Assembly: GCA_025024175.1 (NCBI GenBank)
Contig: QCXZ01000137.1
Coordinates: 2,666,001 to 2,730,000 of the forward strand
Direction: 5' to 3'
Length of the DNA: 64,000 nt
Source: Rhyzopertha dominica
Lineage: Eukaryota > Arthropoda > Insecta > Coleoptera > Bostrichidae
Positions 22,494 to 33,769 of this stretch are shown here, piece by piece. The notes beneath the pieces are model-generated. The model searched no databases, was not told where the DNA came from, and was given only the letters and a program-made list of their open reading frames with translations. A program made the position numbers and the translations under genes. Position 1 is the first letter of the stretch. Each line of letters begins with the position of its first letter.

Positions 22494-25400
22494 CTGTACC
22501 TCCAATTAGTCTTGTAATTTTTTGTTTTTAAAGGGTGGTTTACCTGTTGGTATGGTTTAAATCATGAACAATCTCACGTCCTTCTAGAAGTCTCGCCTCT
22601 GCGTTCTTTGTGACTTGCTCCAAGGTCGTTACCAGCTCCTGCAACCTTAGTTTGAGACGGGATTCTCTTGCTAAGGCTTGCATGAGTTCCAGTTCTACGC
22701 CTTGAGCGTGTTCAGCATCTGAATAACCTCTCTCCTGAAAGTAATTGGTATATAGGCTATTTTGACCGGTTGAAACTATCCTTCCTACCTTGTTTTGTGT
22801 AGCCAAAGCTAAAAGAGCTTCAGTATCCTTCAACTGTCCTTGTAGATTCTTCAAGGCTGCGGCTTGTGCTTTCTGCTGGCCCTCTACATACTTTAGCTTT
22901 AGTTCTGCGGCGCTTTTGTCTTTTTCAAGGACAAATAATTTTGACAACAGCTCGGTTTTGTCTTCCCTCAGACCCATTAGCTCCTGAAGATTAAGATTTT
23001 TTTATTAATAATTTATTTATTAGGGAACTAAATGTACACTTCAATATGGAAAACATCGAGGGAAGCTGCGAATGCTGCTCCTTGTGTAAAGTAATGGGTA
23101 CCTTTTTAATATGTAATTCACGTTCGAAAACACCGCCTACCGTCTGTCTTAGACATCTTTAATTTTGGATAATCTAAGTGGTATGAAATACTTTTCTTTC
23201 CTGTGGTTAGTTACGCTTCATGGAGCAAACAACATACAGCATTAGTACCATCTAGATGAGGTCTCTTTCATTTTAGTCGCCTACCGTTAGGGCTATGTAA
23301 TGCGCCTTCCACTTTTCGGAGCTTCTTTATAGACAGATCGGACAACGCTAATGTTTTATATACTAATAAATTCTCGCTAAATACCTGCATTAAGACTGCC
23401 ATTTCCAAGTCCATTTTTCTGGCTTCTTGGCTACAGGAAGGCCTCAGAGGAACATTTTCGAGTTGTAATGACTCCAAAGCAACATATGTGCCTTCTACTG
23501 TACTTCTTTCGGCTTTTAGTCGAGATACGTGCTCACGAAGTCTGGTTTCGTGCTCGGTCGTCCACGGTTCCTCTCTAAATGTTGTAAATGAGACGAATTG
23601 TACGAGTAGAAATCAGGAATACTTACAGATCTGTAACTGGGCTATTGTATACATGATTCTGCCATGGCGACAACAAAAGCTCCGTGTCCTGACACGAATC
23701 TAAATGCGTAAGCAACTGTTTCGCCACACTCTCTGCTGCTGCCCTGTTCTCGATGGATTCTATGAAGCAAAAAATTATTTTTCTTTCCAACCCTTTTATG
23801 ATTTGATATTACCTGGATTGGACTCGTTTAGCGACAGTTCAGTCTCAAGTAAAGCTAACAAAACGTCGTAAGCTTCGATGGCACGATCAGTGATACCTAA
23901 AGCTAATCTTAGGGCTACGGCGTTTGACTCGTATTTGCCACACAACATGGCTAACCTAAAATAAACAAGAGATACGATTAGATTTAAGGAACGCTGATGA
24001 GGTGTAAAGACACCGAAACAGTACCCACCACCCGTATCATTCGTTGCTGATTAATGTTTCTTTCTGTTACAGATCGAGGAAGGGACAAACAGCATGGGGT
24101 GAGTACGTACCTATCACAATGCGCTTTAGTTTCTGAAAGGGTCAACGCCAAAACGGAGTTTTGCGATCTGGCATGTTCCAGTTTGGCGTTGAGCCTCCTG
24201 AATTCGAGCTCTATGGCTTGTTTCTCGTGCTGCGNGTCGCACTGTCTTAGTATGTCGCCTACGATATGTTCCGCCACCGCCGTCGGCAGGTCGCTGTTCA
24301 CCAGGTCGTTGGGGTCGACCTCCCGGTCTGTGGCCCTTTTGAGTTTTATCCGTTCGGCTACTTTTGTGATTGGGGCGGGGGCAAAGCAGTTATTGCTTTT
24401 GGGGTTTGTTCTGAAATTAATAATGGTCAGCTTTTAAATAGATGCCACGAAGATATTTAATTTTTAATCGTTTTTTTTCTTCAAAATTTAAAGAATATTT
24501 ATTCCTGTATACAACAAGCTATACTCCGTTTCGGAACTAGAGAGTAATAAATCTTTAGTTTCAAGAATAGTTCAGTTTTATCTCGTGGAAGCCAAATTCA
24601 GCATAGCCCTGTTTACTGTACAATTATTCTCAAGATTAGGCATCAACTTCCACTCTGTCCATGTTGTGACAAAATATATGTAATTAGCTGTTTACCTACA
24701 ACAAATATATTCCACCCTTATTCTTCAAACTGTCTTCTAATGGCGGGTGTCTGGGGATTACAGTTGTATAGAAATATTTTTAATTTCGATTTAAACACAT
24801 TTTTCTGAACTAACAAAAATGTCATTATCTGTATTAAGTACAGTGTACTTACAATAGTTATAAATATTAACTAAATACTCAGTATTCCACTTACCTAATT
24901 TGATAACTTGAAATCAGAAATGCTGTATTCATTGACAGATATTTACTGTCCAAAACAGTACAAAAATTGTTGTACACAAGTCAAAAAAAATATATTAAAA
25001 CTGCAATAGCACTATACCAGTACATTAAAAACGACGACAATCTATAGTATCATAAAAATACTTCTCTTGTCAACATATTAAAGCGACCACACCTCGGACC
25101 ACACATACCTTTTGAAGTTATAAATTTTTGCCGTTACTTTTAATATAAAAATGTACAGGCAAGGAAGCGTTGGAACCTTTAGTTCTCTAAAAGATTGTCT
25201 ACGATCATCTCTATATTTCAAGTCATCTGTTACCCTTATTGCTATTCTTTCAAGACTAAAAATTCGGTTTCTACATGAAGAGTGACCCCAAGCTAAGATT
25301 CTGTATATATTCCTACGAACATTCCACCGTAACTTGTCGAAAAACACATGCTATCCACCTCCGTCTTCTTCATTGTAAACAACATTAAGCAAGACTTATT

Positions 25401-28400
25401 AAGGTTTAACAAACATGTTTGCTGTTAAATCACTTATGTGCATACTTTTTATTTCTACTTCCTCCAAATTTTCTCCGCTGCAAGTAAGGGATGTATCATC
25501 TACGTGCGAAGTTGTTTTTGTATCATCGCGTAAATTATACGTTATGTTAGTAAGAATTTAGGATGGCAATGCCATCTGTCAGTATTACGCTGACATGATG
25601 ACAAAGCCACCTAGCTGCCTTAACGGGTACTACTTCCTAAAGGAAGTGACCTGTAGCCTGACAAATTGGCATGCAACGGCATACTTCAATTTGACAGCAG
25701 GCCCCCACGGCAAGCTAGCGGGCAAGAACCGACATACATTAAAATGCTTGTCTATGCTGTACTGTCTACACCTCAACCAACTGCAGATAGATCTATTTCG
25801 CTGTGATTACAGCTCATCAGTGCAGTTTAGGTCTAGTGTAGACAGCACGGCATAGTAATGGTTTTTTATATACCAAAGCAATGGTACCCGTTAAGGCAGC
25901 TAGGTGGCTTTGTGATCATGTCAGTGTAATGCTGACAGATGGCATTGCCATCCTAAATTCTTACTTACATCATACCATTGCCTTGGTATAAAAGCAAAAC
26001 CAGTTCTATGCCGTGCTGTCTACACTAGACCTAAACTGTACTGATGGACTGTAATGACAGCGAAATAGATCTATCTGCAGTTGGTTGAGCTGTAGACAGC
26101 ACAGCATAGACATGCATTTTATATACGTTATGTTGTTTATATACATTAAAAATAACAAGGGGCTTACAACAGAGCCCCACGGTACTCCATAATTGTTCTG
26201 TTTATACTCGTATAGTTAATTTTTAAATGTTGCTTCTTGTGGTCTGGGGCTAAGATATAATAAAACGACAACTTTGACCGAGATTGTAAAAGTACAAAAT
26301 AGTATGACAGATGCAGTTTTGGATAAGTCTTAAAAAATTGCAGCTGTTACTCTACCATTGTCAGAACAGCAGGCTATTGTGCTCTCAAAGTTTAAAATTT
26401 CATTAATTTTACCTTTACCTTTCTAACCATTACGTATGCACAATTGAATAATAATATTTCGAATAACTCAACGAAGGTAGAAATTATTGAAAGTGGACGA
26501 GAGTGACTCTTGCTTTTTTCCAGTCAATAGGAAAAGTGCTGCTTGTACATACATGCAAGATTAAATATAGTTAGTAGCGGACGCCCAAATATACGTATGC
26601 AGTTTCTAACAATAAAAGATGGGATACCATCAGGAGCACACATAATTTTATTTGTTAATTTCTTAGAAACTTTGAGTATCTCCCACTCAACTATAGGCTC
26701 GGAAATATATTGCAGATACTGTTATTAACTGAGTGATTAGCCTCATCATTAGCGTCATCCGCTGGGGCAAATACGTTTTCAAAGAAATCAGAGTTGTACC
26801 ATCATGGATCATTTGTCAACATATACGTACGACCACAGTCTTTAGGATTAGATTTAAGTTTAACTGAATTGTATTTTTTAAATGGGAAGGGGGGTGAAAG
26901 GCGCATTATTGAAACGGATATTTTTCATGATCTCATAAATGTATCACACTTGTACAATTTATTGCTTCTGAGTTGACGAAAGTGTGATAACAAAATTCAC
27001 CTATTACATGAACTATGAACAAGATAGATGAAGATTTTAAATTGGATTATGTTTTCTGATGAAGCGACTTTTTGCCTCAATGGTAATGCGAATGCACATC
27101 ATTGCAGATATTGGTCGGACACAAATCCACATTGGATGGAACAAGTCCACACACAACACCCTTAGAAAGTGAATGTGTGGTGTGGTATTATGGGTGAGCA
27201 CATTATTGGGCTTTTTTCATCGATGGAAATTTGAATGCGGTCTTGCGCGAACACATTATACCAGAACCTATTCGCCTGTCCCCTAATCGTGAAAGTGCTG
27301 CGCGTCCTCCTGAACAGATATGCTTTCAGTAAGATGGTGCAGTCAACGTTCGTGGATATTTGAATGGGATATTTCCGGACAGACGGATTGGTAGGCGCAG
27401 AGCGACAGAATGACCAGCACGTTCCCCTGATCTGACGCCGCCTGATTTTCTACTGAGGGGGTGTCTGAAAAATCGTATTTATGCCGATCGGCTACATAAT
27501 GGAGAAAAATTAAAAGGACGAATGAGGGCAGAAATTCAGAACTTACCTCCAAATATGCTACAAACAACATTAGAAAACGTTTACTCAAAGTTACATTACT
27601 GCCAGGGAGTAAATTGGGAACATTTTGAGCAATATAATGTAAATCAGAAAAAATACTGCATTTTTCACGGAATCGTGTTTTTCATCACTAACCTCACTAA
27701 TGAGGTTAATAATTTTATCTATGCCGCACGCTCCTGGTGGCTGGTGCTGTATTAGATTTATACCTCTCTCTACTTCTGAAACGGAATCTAGTTCACTAAA
27801 TGAATGATTTATTATTATTAATATTATTATTATTCAGGTGAATCAGCAGGGTACTTACCTATGTATGGGAACGATATTGCTATATTTGATATCCAGCTTG
27901 TCCTCGTGGTAAGCCTTGGGTTCGCAGTCAGTCTCTATGTGTGATTCTGGAGATTCCGCGTTCTTCAGATTGTTGATGGCCTCCTTGTCAACACACTCTT
28001 CGATCTTCTGGAAGGACAAGTGCGCCAGTTGGGCCTGAGCTTCTAGCAGCTGCGCCTTCAAATTATGAATCTCCTGTTTCAAGGGCTCCACGATCTCCGA
28101 GTAGGGCGAAACCTGGTTGTTCAGTTTGGGCTCTGGTAGCTCCAGGGGACTTTCCGCCATCTGCATGAAAATATTATTTCGAAAATCGCGACGCTATCTC
28201 ATTTCTTACCAAAATTTTGTTGTCCACATCTGACAGATCGTGATCCAGCGGTTCCAGCTCGCTGACCTCCAGAGGGCACGTAGCCGAGTCCTCGTGCGCG
28301 CTCGTGCAGGCCTCTGCAAAGCAAGGGTTGATTTAGCCACCCCCGGATCGCTGTAAATCGTGCTGTCGTCGAAGTTAACAGATTAAACTTCGAAGTTGTT

Positions 28401-31400
28401 TGGAAGTCTGCCCGAAATCGTCTGTCGTGGAGTAATGAAGGGTTTTGCGAAGTTGACGCGGTTAGCCGTCGTCGCGTTGGTTCGTTTATTTGATCTGCTC
28501 CGTCTCTGTTCGTTGTTTTATTGGGAAGGACGGGTAGCTTTACAGGGTACGTCGAAATTTCCGTGTATAATGTTCAAGATGNTTTAAACTGTATTAAACA
28601 TGAACCTATCATATTCGTTCTAACTCATTTAGCCCACAAAAGAAAGAGTAAAATAGATACTACTATTAGTGGTAAGGGAGACAAACCAAAGGATGAGTCT
28701 CCGCAAAGGATCTCAAACGAAAGTAAAACTCATATTAAAATAGAATACAAAATAATTTTACTTAATGATTTGTGAAAATAATTCAATGTTATCTATATGA
28801 ATGATAAATTGATCTTGAATGTCGTAAAATACAAATACACTACTCAAAATGGTCTAAGGAACTTACAGTTTTTCTGGGTTTTCATTAAATTTGGACCTAT
28901 TCTAATGTTAACAACACTTGCAATAACAGCAGAAAGATTGTATAAAAAATTAGACAAGAATTAGAAACTTTATTGGTAATTAGATACAAATTGACTAAAA
29001 TTTTACGAAAGATACATTTTATAATAATGAATTACAACACATGAACACACCAATTAAAAAATACAGAATTTTCTTCAATTCTTAGTGAGCCTAGTACGCT
29101 GTGTTACCACCTCGAGAATAAATAATGGCCTGACATCTCCTAGGCATGCTCAAAATGCATCGATCAATGGCTTCTTGTGGAATCAAATTCCATTGCTCCC
29201 CCAAGAGAGTTTCAAAATCAGGACGGTTATGGATATTCGGCATAAATGGTGTTAACCTTCTTTGAAGCATGTCCCACACATGCTCAATAGGATTTATGTC
29301 TGGCGATTGAGGAGGCCATGGAAGAACACGAATCTGTTCATCAACCAACCGGTTAGTTACTCTCTGACCAATATGTGGTCGTGCATTGTCATGCGCATAC
29401 AGTAAAAAACAGGTTCTAGAACTTGCTCAATCCTGAGTCATTGTTCTGTCGATGCAAACGAGGTCTGTTTTATGGTGGAGAATGATACCGCCCCAAACCA
29501 TGACAGATCCTCTTCTGTACATACGGGCCTCCTGAAAGTGCCTGATCCCTCTAATTCACCCTTTCCACGCCAAACCCTTACTGTTCTGCTATCTGGCCGA
29601 AACCCAAACCTAGACTCATCCGTGAAGAGAACATTACCCCATTGCGGTTCTATCCAATTCACATGTTCTTGGGCCCATTGTAAACGACGGTCGCGATTGC
29701 CCCTGCGTAATGCAGGAACTTGGACGACGACTGTGTAGACCTGCTTCCGTAGACGGTTTCTGACAGGTTGCTCTGAAACTGTGACCCCATATAAGTTCTG
29801 CAGATGAGAAACAATCTCCCTTGCCGTAGTTTCTGGATGACGCCTGGCCCCAATAATAATGTTTCGGTCCTGGGCTGGTGTTGTAACGCCTCTAGGACCT
29901 GTGTGCCTTTCGGCCACATCGCGCGCATCGCCTGTTTGTTGGTACCTTCGCCAAAGTCTATAGATTACGCTCTTTGAAGTGGCAAATGCAGTCGCAACTT
30001 TAGTTTGAGCACAACCACTCTCTAACATTCCAACAGCACGTAACATTTCATCCCTAGTCAAATGTCGATGCTCCATATTCCAGTTTTATCAATGGACACG
30101 GTATTATTGCACTGAGTACACCTTATCACATGTGTCAAACTTCAGTTTAAAACAAATGACAGGAAAACAAGCCTGGCGCAGGAACCTACGATTTGATGAC
30201 GAGGCATAAATACTGAAGTTAAAGTCAGAATTTCTGGTCCGAAATCGGTGGATTTTGATTTATAGTGATCCAGTTGATCAAAAAACTATTGGAGAAGTCA
30301 GGCATGAAATTTCCAGATAAAAAGATAATAAAGTGTATGTTCCTTAGACCATTTTGAGCAGAGTAGTACACGCAAAAACGTTACCTGGCTGCAGTCAAAA
30401 TTCCAGGTTGTGAAAGGTTTGCCTAAGTATTTGCTTGCACAAGTCTTTCTTCAAAAACTTGCGCTACATAAATAAATACGTACACAAAACTAGAACTATC
30501 CTTCTAAAGATTAGGAAATGACATTTAAATGAATTACATATTTATTATCTACGTGCAAAGCAGTGTAAAAGTATAAAGAAGTTAGTCTTGCATTGACAGC
30601 AAACAGTCTATTCAACTTTTGTTTTCTTGGCGAAACTTGAATTTTTTTATCACGGGAAAATAAATGTACTTGACAAGATAACTCAGTACTTTCTTACAGA
30701 TCATTAAATTTCGGTGATAGGAAAAGGTACAGTGTATTACATACAGGAGGTGACGACAGGTTTGTGAAAAGTAAAAATGAAGGTCCCAGTTTAATTTTTA
30801 GTTCCAAAATGAAAGAAATGTGGAGGAAAGCTCTTCAACAGAATTACACAGGAAATTTGGAAAAATTGTGAGAACCACTGCCAAAAGTTTTATTTAATCT
30901 TTACGAAAGCCAAAATCAGTTTATCATGAATATAGAGGACTACACTGATTCATTCGATACTTCCAATGATGAATAAATAAGTACCTATTGTTATAATTAT
31001 AACATAATATTTTAAATGCATTTTGTTTTTTATAAAACAATAATTATAATTACTAAAATAATTTTATGTTGTATTTTAATATTTCTTAATAATTTTGATT
31101 GAACGTCCTTATTTTTGGGCGGTCATTCATTGCCTTTGGTGCATATTATTTAAAGTGTCTTTTTATCCAACAGTTGTACAGTACAGACAAAAATACCAAC
31201 TACTTCGACCAAAACCTGTCGTACTCTTTCTTTTGTGTGCTAAATAAATGAAAGCAAATATGATTGGGAAGTGTTTAGTGTGATTTTATTTTAAACCTCT
31301 TAATTTAAATCCAAAATAACGTCAATATTATAATTTCTAAACATTAGCATTACCACACATTTTAAATTTGAAGTGGCTATGAAAGCAACAAGATATTGAC

Positions 31401-32209
31401 GCAAAACTAGAGTTTCATTTGTCAAGAAGGCTTTGGAAAATAATGATAATTCTAGCTGTTAAATTACTATGTTACATAAAAGTGTAATTTTCGGCAGCTG
31501 GAGTTTATAAGTTTGTAGCATTAATTAATAAAAAATATATATTCTCCAATGCAGATAAATGTGATATTTAAAAATCCTATTTAGTATTTAGAAAAACTTT
31601 TTAAGAGTAAAATAATTCTACATTTAATTATACCCAGCTCGTATTCAACCGCACAAGCAAAACCTTCAAATTGCCAAAACAGCACTGAGAGTATCAGCTC
31701 TCTTATACAATTTCATATTAGGCGAAGTCATAAAAATTGGAGTTATTAGATATTTTGAAATACTGTCAAATTTTATGGATCGATGAACCAAACTAAAATT
31801 TATCTTTATAGGGTAATTTAAAGAAGTGAATTTGCAAGAAATAGCACGATACCGTTGACGCATTCGATTATAATTAAGGAAATATAAACTAAATAGACGG
31901 AACAACCGTATTAAAGGCAATTTGTTAGAAAAATGTCAGTAACAGAAAAATACTATAGTACTGGGAGGTAGCAGATCAATTTATTGTATCCCTAGCTAGT
32001 TTACAACACAAAATTTTTCTTTCCTCTTTGCTGAGAAGTGGTTAATTTCATAATTGTGAAAGTTTACCTGAAGCTTCATCTTCTTCAGCGATGGCCATAG
32101 CTCTCTGCTGATGCAGCTTTCTAGTTAGCTCAGCTATAACAGAATGGAGTTCTGTGAGTTGTTCTTCGTATCTTTGTGCCTGTTCATCCAGCTGCAGCTG
32201 TAGTCGCTC
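22304..32209 (-). CDS. Mcc: MCC (mutated in colorectal cancers) orthologue, 10 exons, 5' end missing
   Basis: This is a coiled-coil scaffold protein related to vertebrate MCC, which is linked to cell polarity, migration and Wnt/NF-kB signalling; the insect role is not shown here. Exons, 5' to 3': 32209-32068, 28313-28210, 28160-27859, 24410-24111, 23955-23813, 23759-23627, 23574-23385, 22983-22789, 22734-22544, 22493-22304. Every donor is GT, every acceptor AG, and all phases agree, giving 1890 bases (629 residues and a stop). Matches to vertebrate MCC from memory include YEEQLTELHSVIAEL, VAERIKL, AEHIV, GKYESNAVALRLAL, DLEMAVLMQEL and MLAMVERHTAQVQ. The segment from SQNSVLALTL to LETELSL is the MCC/USHBP1-type PDZ-partner region. 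The end is SLAV rather than the vertebrate ETSL, so a class II rather than class I PDZ ligand is possible. The start codon exon must lie above 32209. Confidence 0.93.
22544..22734 (-). CDS. Mcc: MCC exon
   Basis: Encodes ERGYSDAEHAQGVELELMQA, then RESRLKLRLQELVTTLEQVT and EIVHDLNHTN. The donor is AACAG/GTAAAC (phase 2); the upstream acceptor is TTTCAG. The intron below it is only 50 bases. Confidence 0.92.
22789..22983 (-). CDS. Mcc: MCC exon
   Basis: Encodes ELMGLREDKTELLSKLFVLE, then KDKSAAELKLKYVEGQQKAQ and a tail ending LALATQNK. The acceptor is CTTCAG, the donor AAG/GTAGGA, and both ends are phase 0. A strong coiled coil. With the preceding exon it restores the MCC motif AVLMQ-ELM. Confidence 0.93.
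23385..23574 (-). CDS. Mcc: MCC exon
   Basis: Encodes EEPWTTEHETRLREHVSRLK, then ESLQLENVPLRPSC and RKMDLEMAVLMQ. Of three AG options at the acceptor, only the first (ATTTAG at 23576-23575) keeps the reading frame with the upstream exon (phase 2). Confidence 0.92.
23627..23759 (-). CDS. Mcc: MCC exon
   Basis: Encodes SIENRAAAESVAKQLLTHLD, then TELLLSPWQNHVYNSPVTD. It corresponds to the vertebrate stretch with A-E-N-A-A-K and Q-P-W-E. The donor is AGATCT/GTAAGT. Confidence 0.9.
23813..23955 (-). CDS. Mcc: MCC exon (core of PDZ-partner region)
   Basis: Encodes LAMLCGKYESNAVALRLALG, then TDRAIEAYDVLLALLETELS and LNESNP. GKYESNA-ALRLAL is the most conserved block of the MCC family. The acceptor is TTTTAG; the donor is CCAG/GTAATA (phase 1). 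Confidence 0.95.
24111..24410 (-). CDS. Mcc: MCC exon
   Basis: The exon has 300 bases. It encodes ITKVAERIKLKR, DLPTAVAEHIVGDILRQCD and LNAKLEHARSQNSVLALTLS, ending TKAHCD. One undetermined base (24235) hides a residue after QCD. The acceptor is TTTCAG; the donor is GATAG/GTACGT. Confidence 0.93.
24411..25535. other. MCC intron, 3' part
   Basis: Intronic AT-rich DNA between the exons at 24410 and 27859. No element is recognised in this part. An 89-codon minus-strand frame at 25078-25347 has loose non-LTR-like character (RRNIYRILAWGHSSCRN) but is too weak to call. Confidence 0.4.
25536..26134. repeat. interleaved palindromic repeat inside MCC intron
   Basis: Three pairs of inverted arms are visible. 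A is 25549-25632 with A' 25888-25977 (GGATGGCAATGCCATCTGTC and complement). B is 25738-25855 with B' 26007-26118 (ACTGCAGATAGATCTATTTC and complement). C is 25857-25887 with C' 25973-26003. The order A-B-C-A'-C'-B' makes B-C...C'-B' a hairpin whose loop is A', which itself pairs outside with A. The whole is flanked by the 13-base direct repeat TATACGTTATGTT (25536-25548 and 26122-26134), a likely target duplication. A third, partial B copy is at 37212-37300. No coding capacity is seen. Confidence 0.75.
26885..27720 (+). pseudogene. DD41D-type transposase relic inside MCC intron
   Basis: From 27057 the plus strand reads SDEATFCLNGNANAHHCRYW, then NPHWMEQVHTQ, VNVWCGIMGEHIIG, FFIDGNL, a broken DGA motif, and GIFPDRRIGRRRATE. 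PARSPDLTPPDFLLRGCLKN follows, with LPPNMLQTTLENVYSKLHYC near the end. The order and motifs are those of the DD41D protein at 42705-43790. Stops are present and about five residues are missing after DGA. The amino-terminal half is gone. The flanking parts are shared with 55305-55740. It lies on the strand opposite to MCC. Confidence 0.75.
27859..28160 (-). CDS. Mcc: MCC exon
   Basis: Encodes MAESPLELPEPKLNNQVSPY, then VEPLKQEIHNLKAQLLEAQA and KLDIKYSNIVPIH. The internal M at its start is not the gene start: the frame runs on from the exon at 28210 in phase 0. The acceptor is CATGCAG; the donor is CATAG/GTAAGT. The middle is a coiled coil. Confidence 0.9.
28210..28313 (-). CDS. Mcc: MCC exon
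   Basis: Encodes ACTSAHEDSATCPLEVSELE followed by PLDHDLSDVDNKIL. The region is acidic and weakly conserved. The acceptor is TTTGCAG; the donor is TTTTG/GTAAGA. Phases (1 in, 0 out) fit both neighbours. Confidence 0.85.
28314..28842. other. MCC intron
   Basis: Intronic DNA upstream of the Tc1 insertion. Short frames without recognisable domains; one undetermined base near 28582. Confidence 0.4.
28843..30358 (-). mobile_element. Tc1 (DD34E) element inside MCC intron
   Basis: The ends are inverted copies: CTCAAAATGGTCTAAGGAAC at 28843-28862, and its complement at 30339-30358. The left flank is TA (28841-28842); the right flank is CA, a decayed TA. The 1.5 kb body holds one broken transposase on the minus strand, the same direction as MCC transcription. 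Confidence 0.9.
29091..30076 (-). pseudogene. Tc1 transposase (DD34E), frameshifted
   Basis: It starts MEHRHLTRDEMLRAVGMLES with a helix-turn-helix (SKSVIYRLWRRYQQTGD) and a linker ERHTGPRGVTT. It continues with a second DNA-binding module and the catalytic motif LFTDESRFGF. After VSFSTIKQ the frame is lost near 29440. It resumes as YAHDNARPHIGQRV, VLPWPPQSPDINPIEHVWD and the Tc1 end motif LILSMPRRCQAII (here CILSMPRRCQ). All three catalytic residues (D, D, E) survive at sequence level, so a small frameshift is the main lesion. Confidence 0.88.
30359..32067. other. MCC intron, upstream part
   Basis: AT-rich. A plus-strand relic frame near 30735-30974 reads KEMWRKALQQNYTGNLEKL, one stop, and then FNLYESQNQFIMNIEDYTDS. 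It looks protein-like but I cannot assign it. Nothing else is recognised. Confidence 0.35.
32068..32209 (-). CDS. Mcc: MCC exon, most upstream one found
   Basis: Encodes ERLQLQLDEQAQRYEEQLTE followed by LHSVIAELTRKLHQQRAMAI and AEEDEAS. It is the near-amino-terminal coiled coil of MCC (R-Y-E-E-x-I/L-T-E-L-H-S-V-I-A-E-L). The acceptor TTTACAG shows that earlier coding exons exist upstream; I did not find them in 32210-64000. Confidence 0.93.
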
Positions 32210-33500
32210 CTGTAAAGAAATATTGCACTATCAACAAGGAAACCTAACCTCCATAACGTTTTAAAGAAGTAGAGTTAAATAAATATGATGAATGATAGGA
32301 AATGAGGTGAAGGTGTTTTAAGGCACACTGGCAGTTTATTACATCACACATTACAAGTACTCGCTAATTTCTGTGGGCAGACTGTTAGGTTCGTTTTCTA
32401 TGTCATCAGGCTAATTTCATTTAGCCAAACGCCTACACATAAATCATATGGTCTGCCGTAATTTCAGAGCAAACACTAATTCAATTAAGCTAATTTTTAA
32501 TCGATGTCAGTGTTGTTTGTTTTTACATAGTATCAACATGTATACTGAAGCTAACTCTACGCTAACAACTTTTGAAGTCCATGGTTTTGTGGGCCGAATC
32601 AAATCTAGCGTTGTCTTGTTAGAAAAAAAAACATTTAGGATAGCAGGACTTCAGCAGTGTATCGTCGAGCTGTTAGGCTACCCCTCAACTTTTTGATGGA
32701 ATGGAAAATGGGACCGCCGAAGTCAGAATTGGCGCAGTTTATTTAGATGATTAAAATACAGGGTGAATTAAAATACTGTATTATCGGACTCCCTCGTATC
32801 TATAAGGCCTTGTAATCCATCGACAAGGTGTTAGCTTCTGCCTATATAACAGGTAGCTTCAGCATTCAAACTTTTGGACAGGGCAAAAGTTTTTGTTCCT
32901 TCACGTTTGATCGTTTTGCCTTCATTCTCTGGTTACATTTTATGATTAAATTTTGGTTAGAATGGCTGAATTTTCTCTTCTTTCAAAATTCTTTAAATTT
33001 ACGTCCGGAGTTAGTGATTTTTTTCTTAATCCTGCAGAGATTCAACGATAACATACTGTGTCATAATAATAAATCTAATAAATTCATTTACGTTTACGAT
33101 AATAAACCCACTTACATGATAAAAACTTCAGTTAGAATTAATCATTATTAAGTACAAAGTCTAGAGAAAGATTCAGTTCTATCTTTTACCGAAACGAAAC
33201 TTTTAACTAAATATAAAATAAACAAAAACGTCAAACTTTATGATCGAACAGTCAGATGGATGCACTTGACATCACCGTTTCCAGTCGAAATATAAATCGT
33301 AACCCTCGTATATTCCTGTCCTGAAGATGCCTCTTACTGGAACGGTCGAAACGTTGCTCTGTTTCTAAGTGTCTCTAATCGCGAAATAAATTTTTGTAGG
33401 AGCATATGAAAAATCAGAGTGGTTTTAAATCCATTGACTAATTGTAATGGAAATAAAAAAAAACTATTAACCACCCATTGCTCATTTACGTATAAAGCTA
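32210..33500. other. MCC intron or upstream DNA
   Basis: No gene is recognised. TACAGGGTGAATT at 32757-32769 resembles a lone DD41D end. At 33320-33356 the sequence CCTGAAGATGCCTCTTAC... GGTCGAAACGTT is a Penelope-type terminal motif. Confidence 0.4.
33320..33356 (+). other. Penelope-type terminal motif
   Basis: CTGAAGATGCCTCTTAC followed by GGTCGAAACGTT is repeated in near-identical form at 59413-59449. CTGANGA...CGAAAC is the core order of the hammerhead-like motifs in terminal repeats of Penelope-like elements. The intervening stem is weak here, so ribozyme activity is doubtful. Confidence 0.4.
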
Positions 33501-33501
33501 A

Positions 33502-33769
33502 AGTCTGTAAAATCGACTCCTAGGGCCAGGAGGTAGTCCGGGGTGATACCAGAGGTACCGCCCTAATCTTAGTAGTTGATATCAAGCGGCAAATCTGGTA
33601 CTGCTACCAGTAAGTAACAAGAAGAATCGGTGTGAATTTGTGTGCCGCTCGCAACTCATTGAAATTTGTACAGACAGATGGGTGGACCAAGCAGGTATAA
33701 GCAAAAATAGCCCTTAACCCAAATGATTATAGGAGTTTAAATTGTATGAAGCATTTTGGAAACAGACAT
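33502..33769 (+). repeat. long inverted end, left arm
   Basis: An inverted copy of 36321-36586. The match ends at GGAAACA-GACAT. Confidence 0.93.

Noticed and set aside
22790..22987. Plus-strand frame opposite an MCC exon
   Set aside because: It is the antisense shadow of a well supported MCC exon.
27859..28166. MCC start codon at the internal ATG after 28160
   Set aside because: The frame, splice phase and homology continue upstream through exons at 28210 and 32068.
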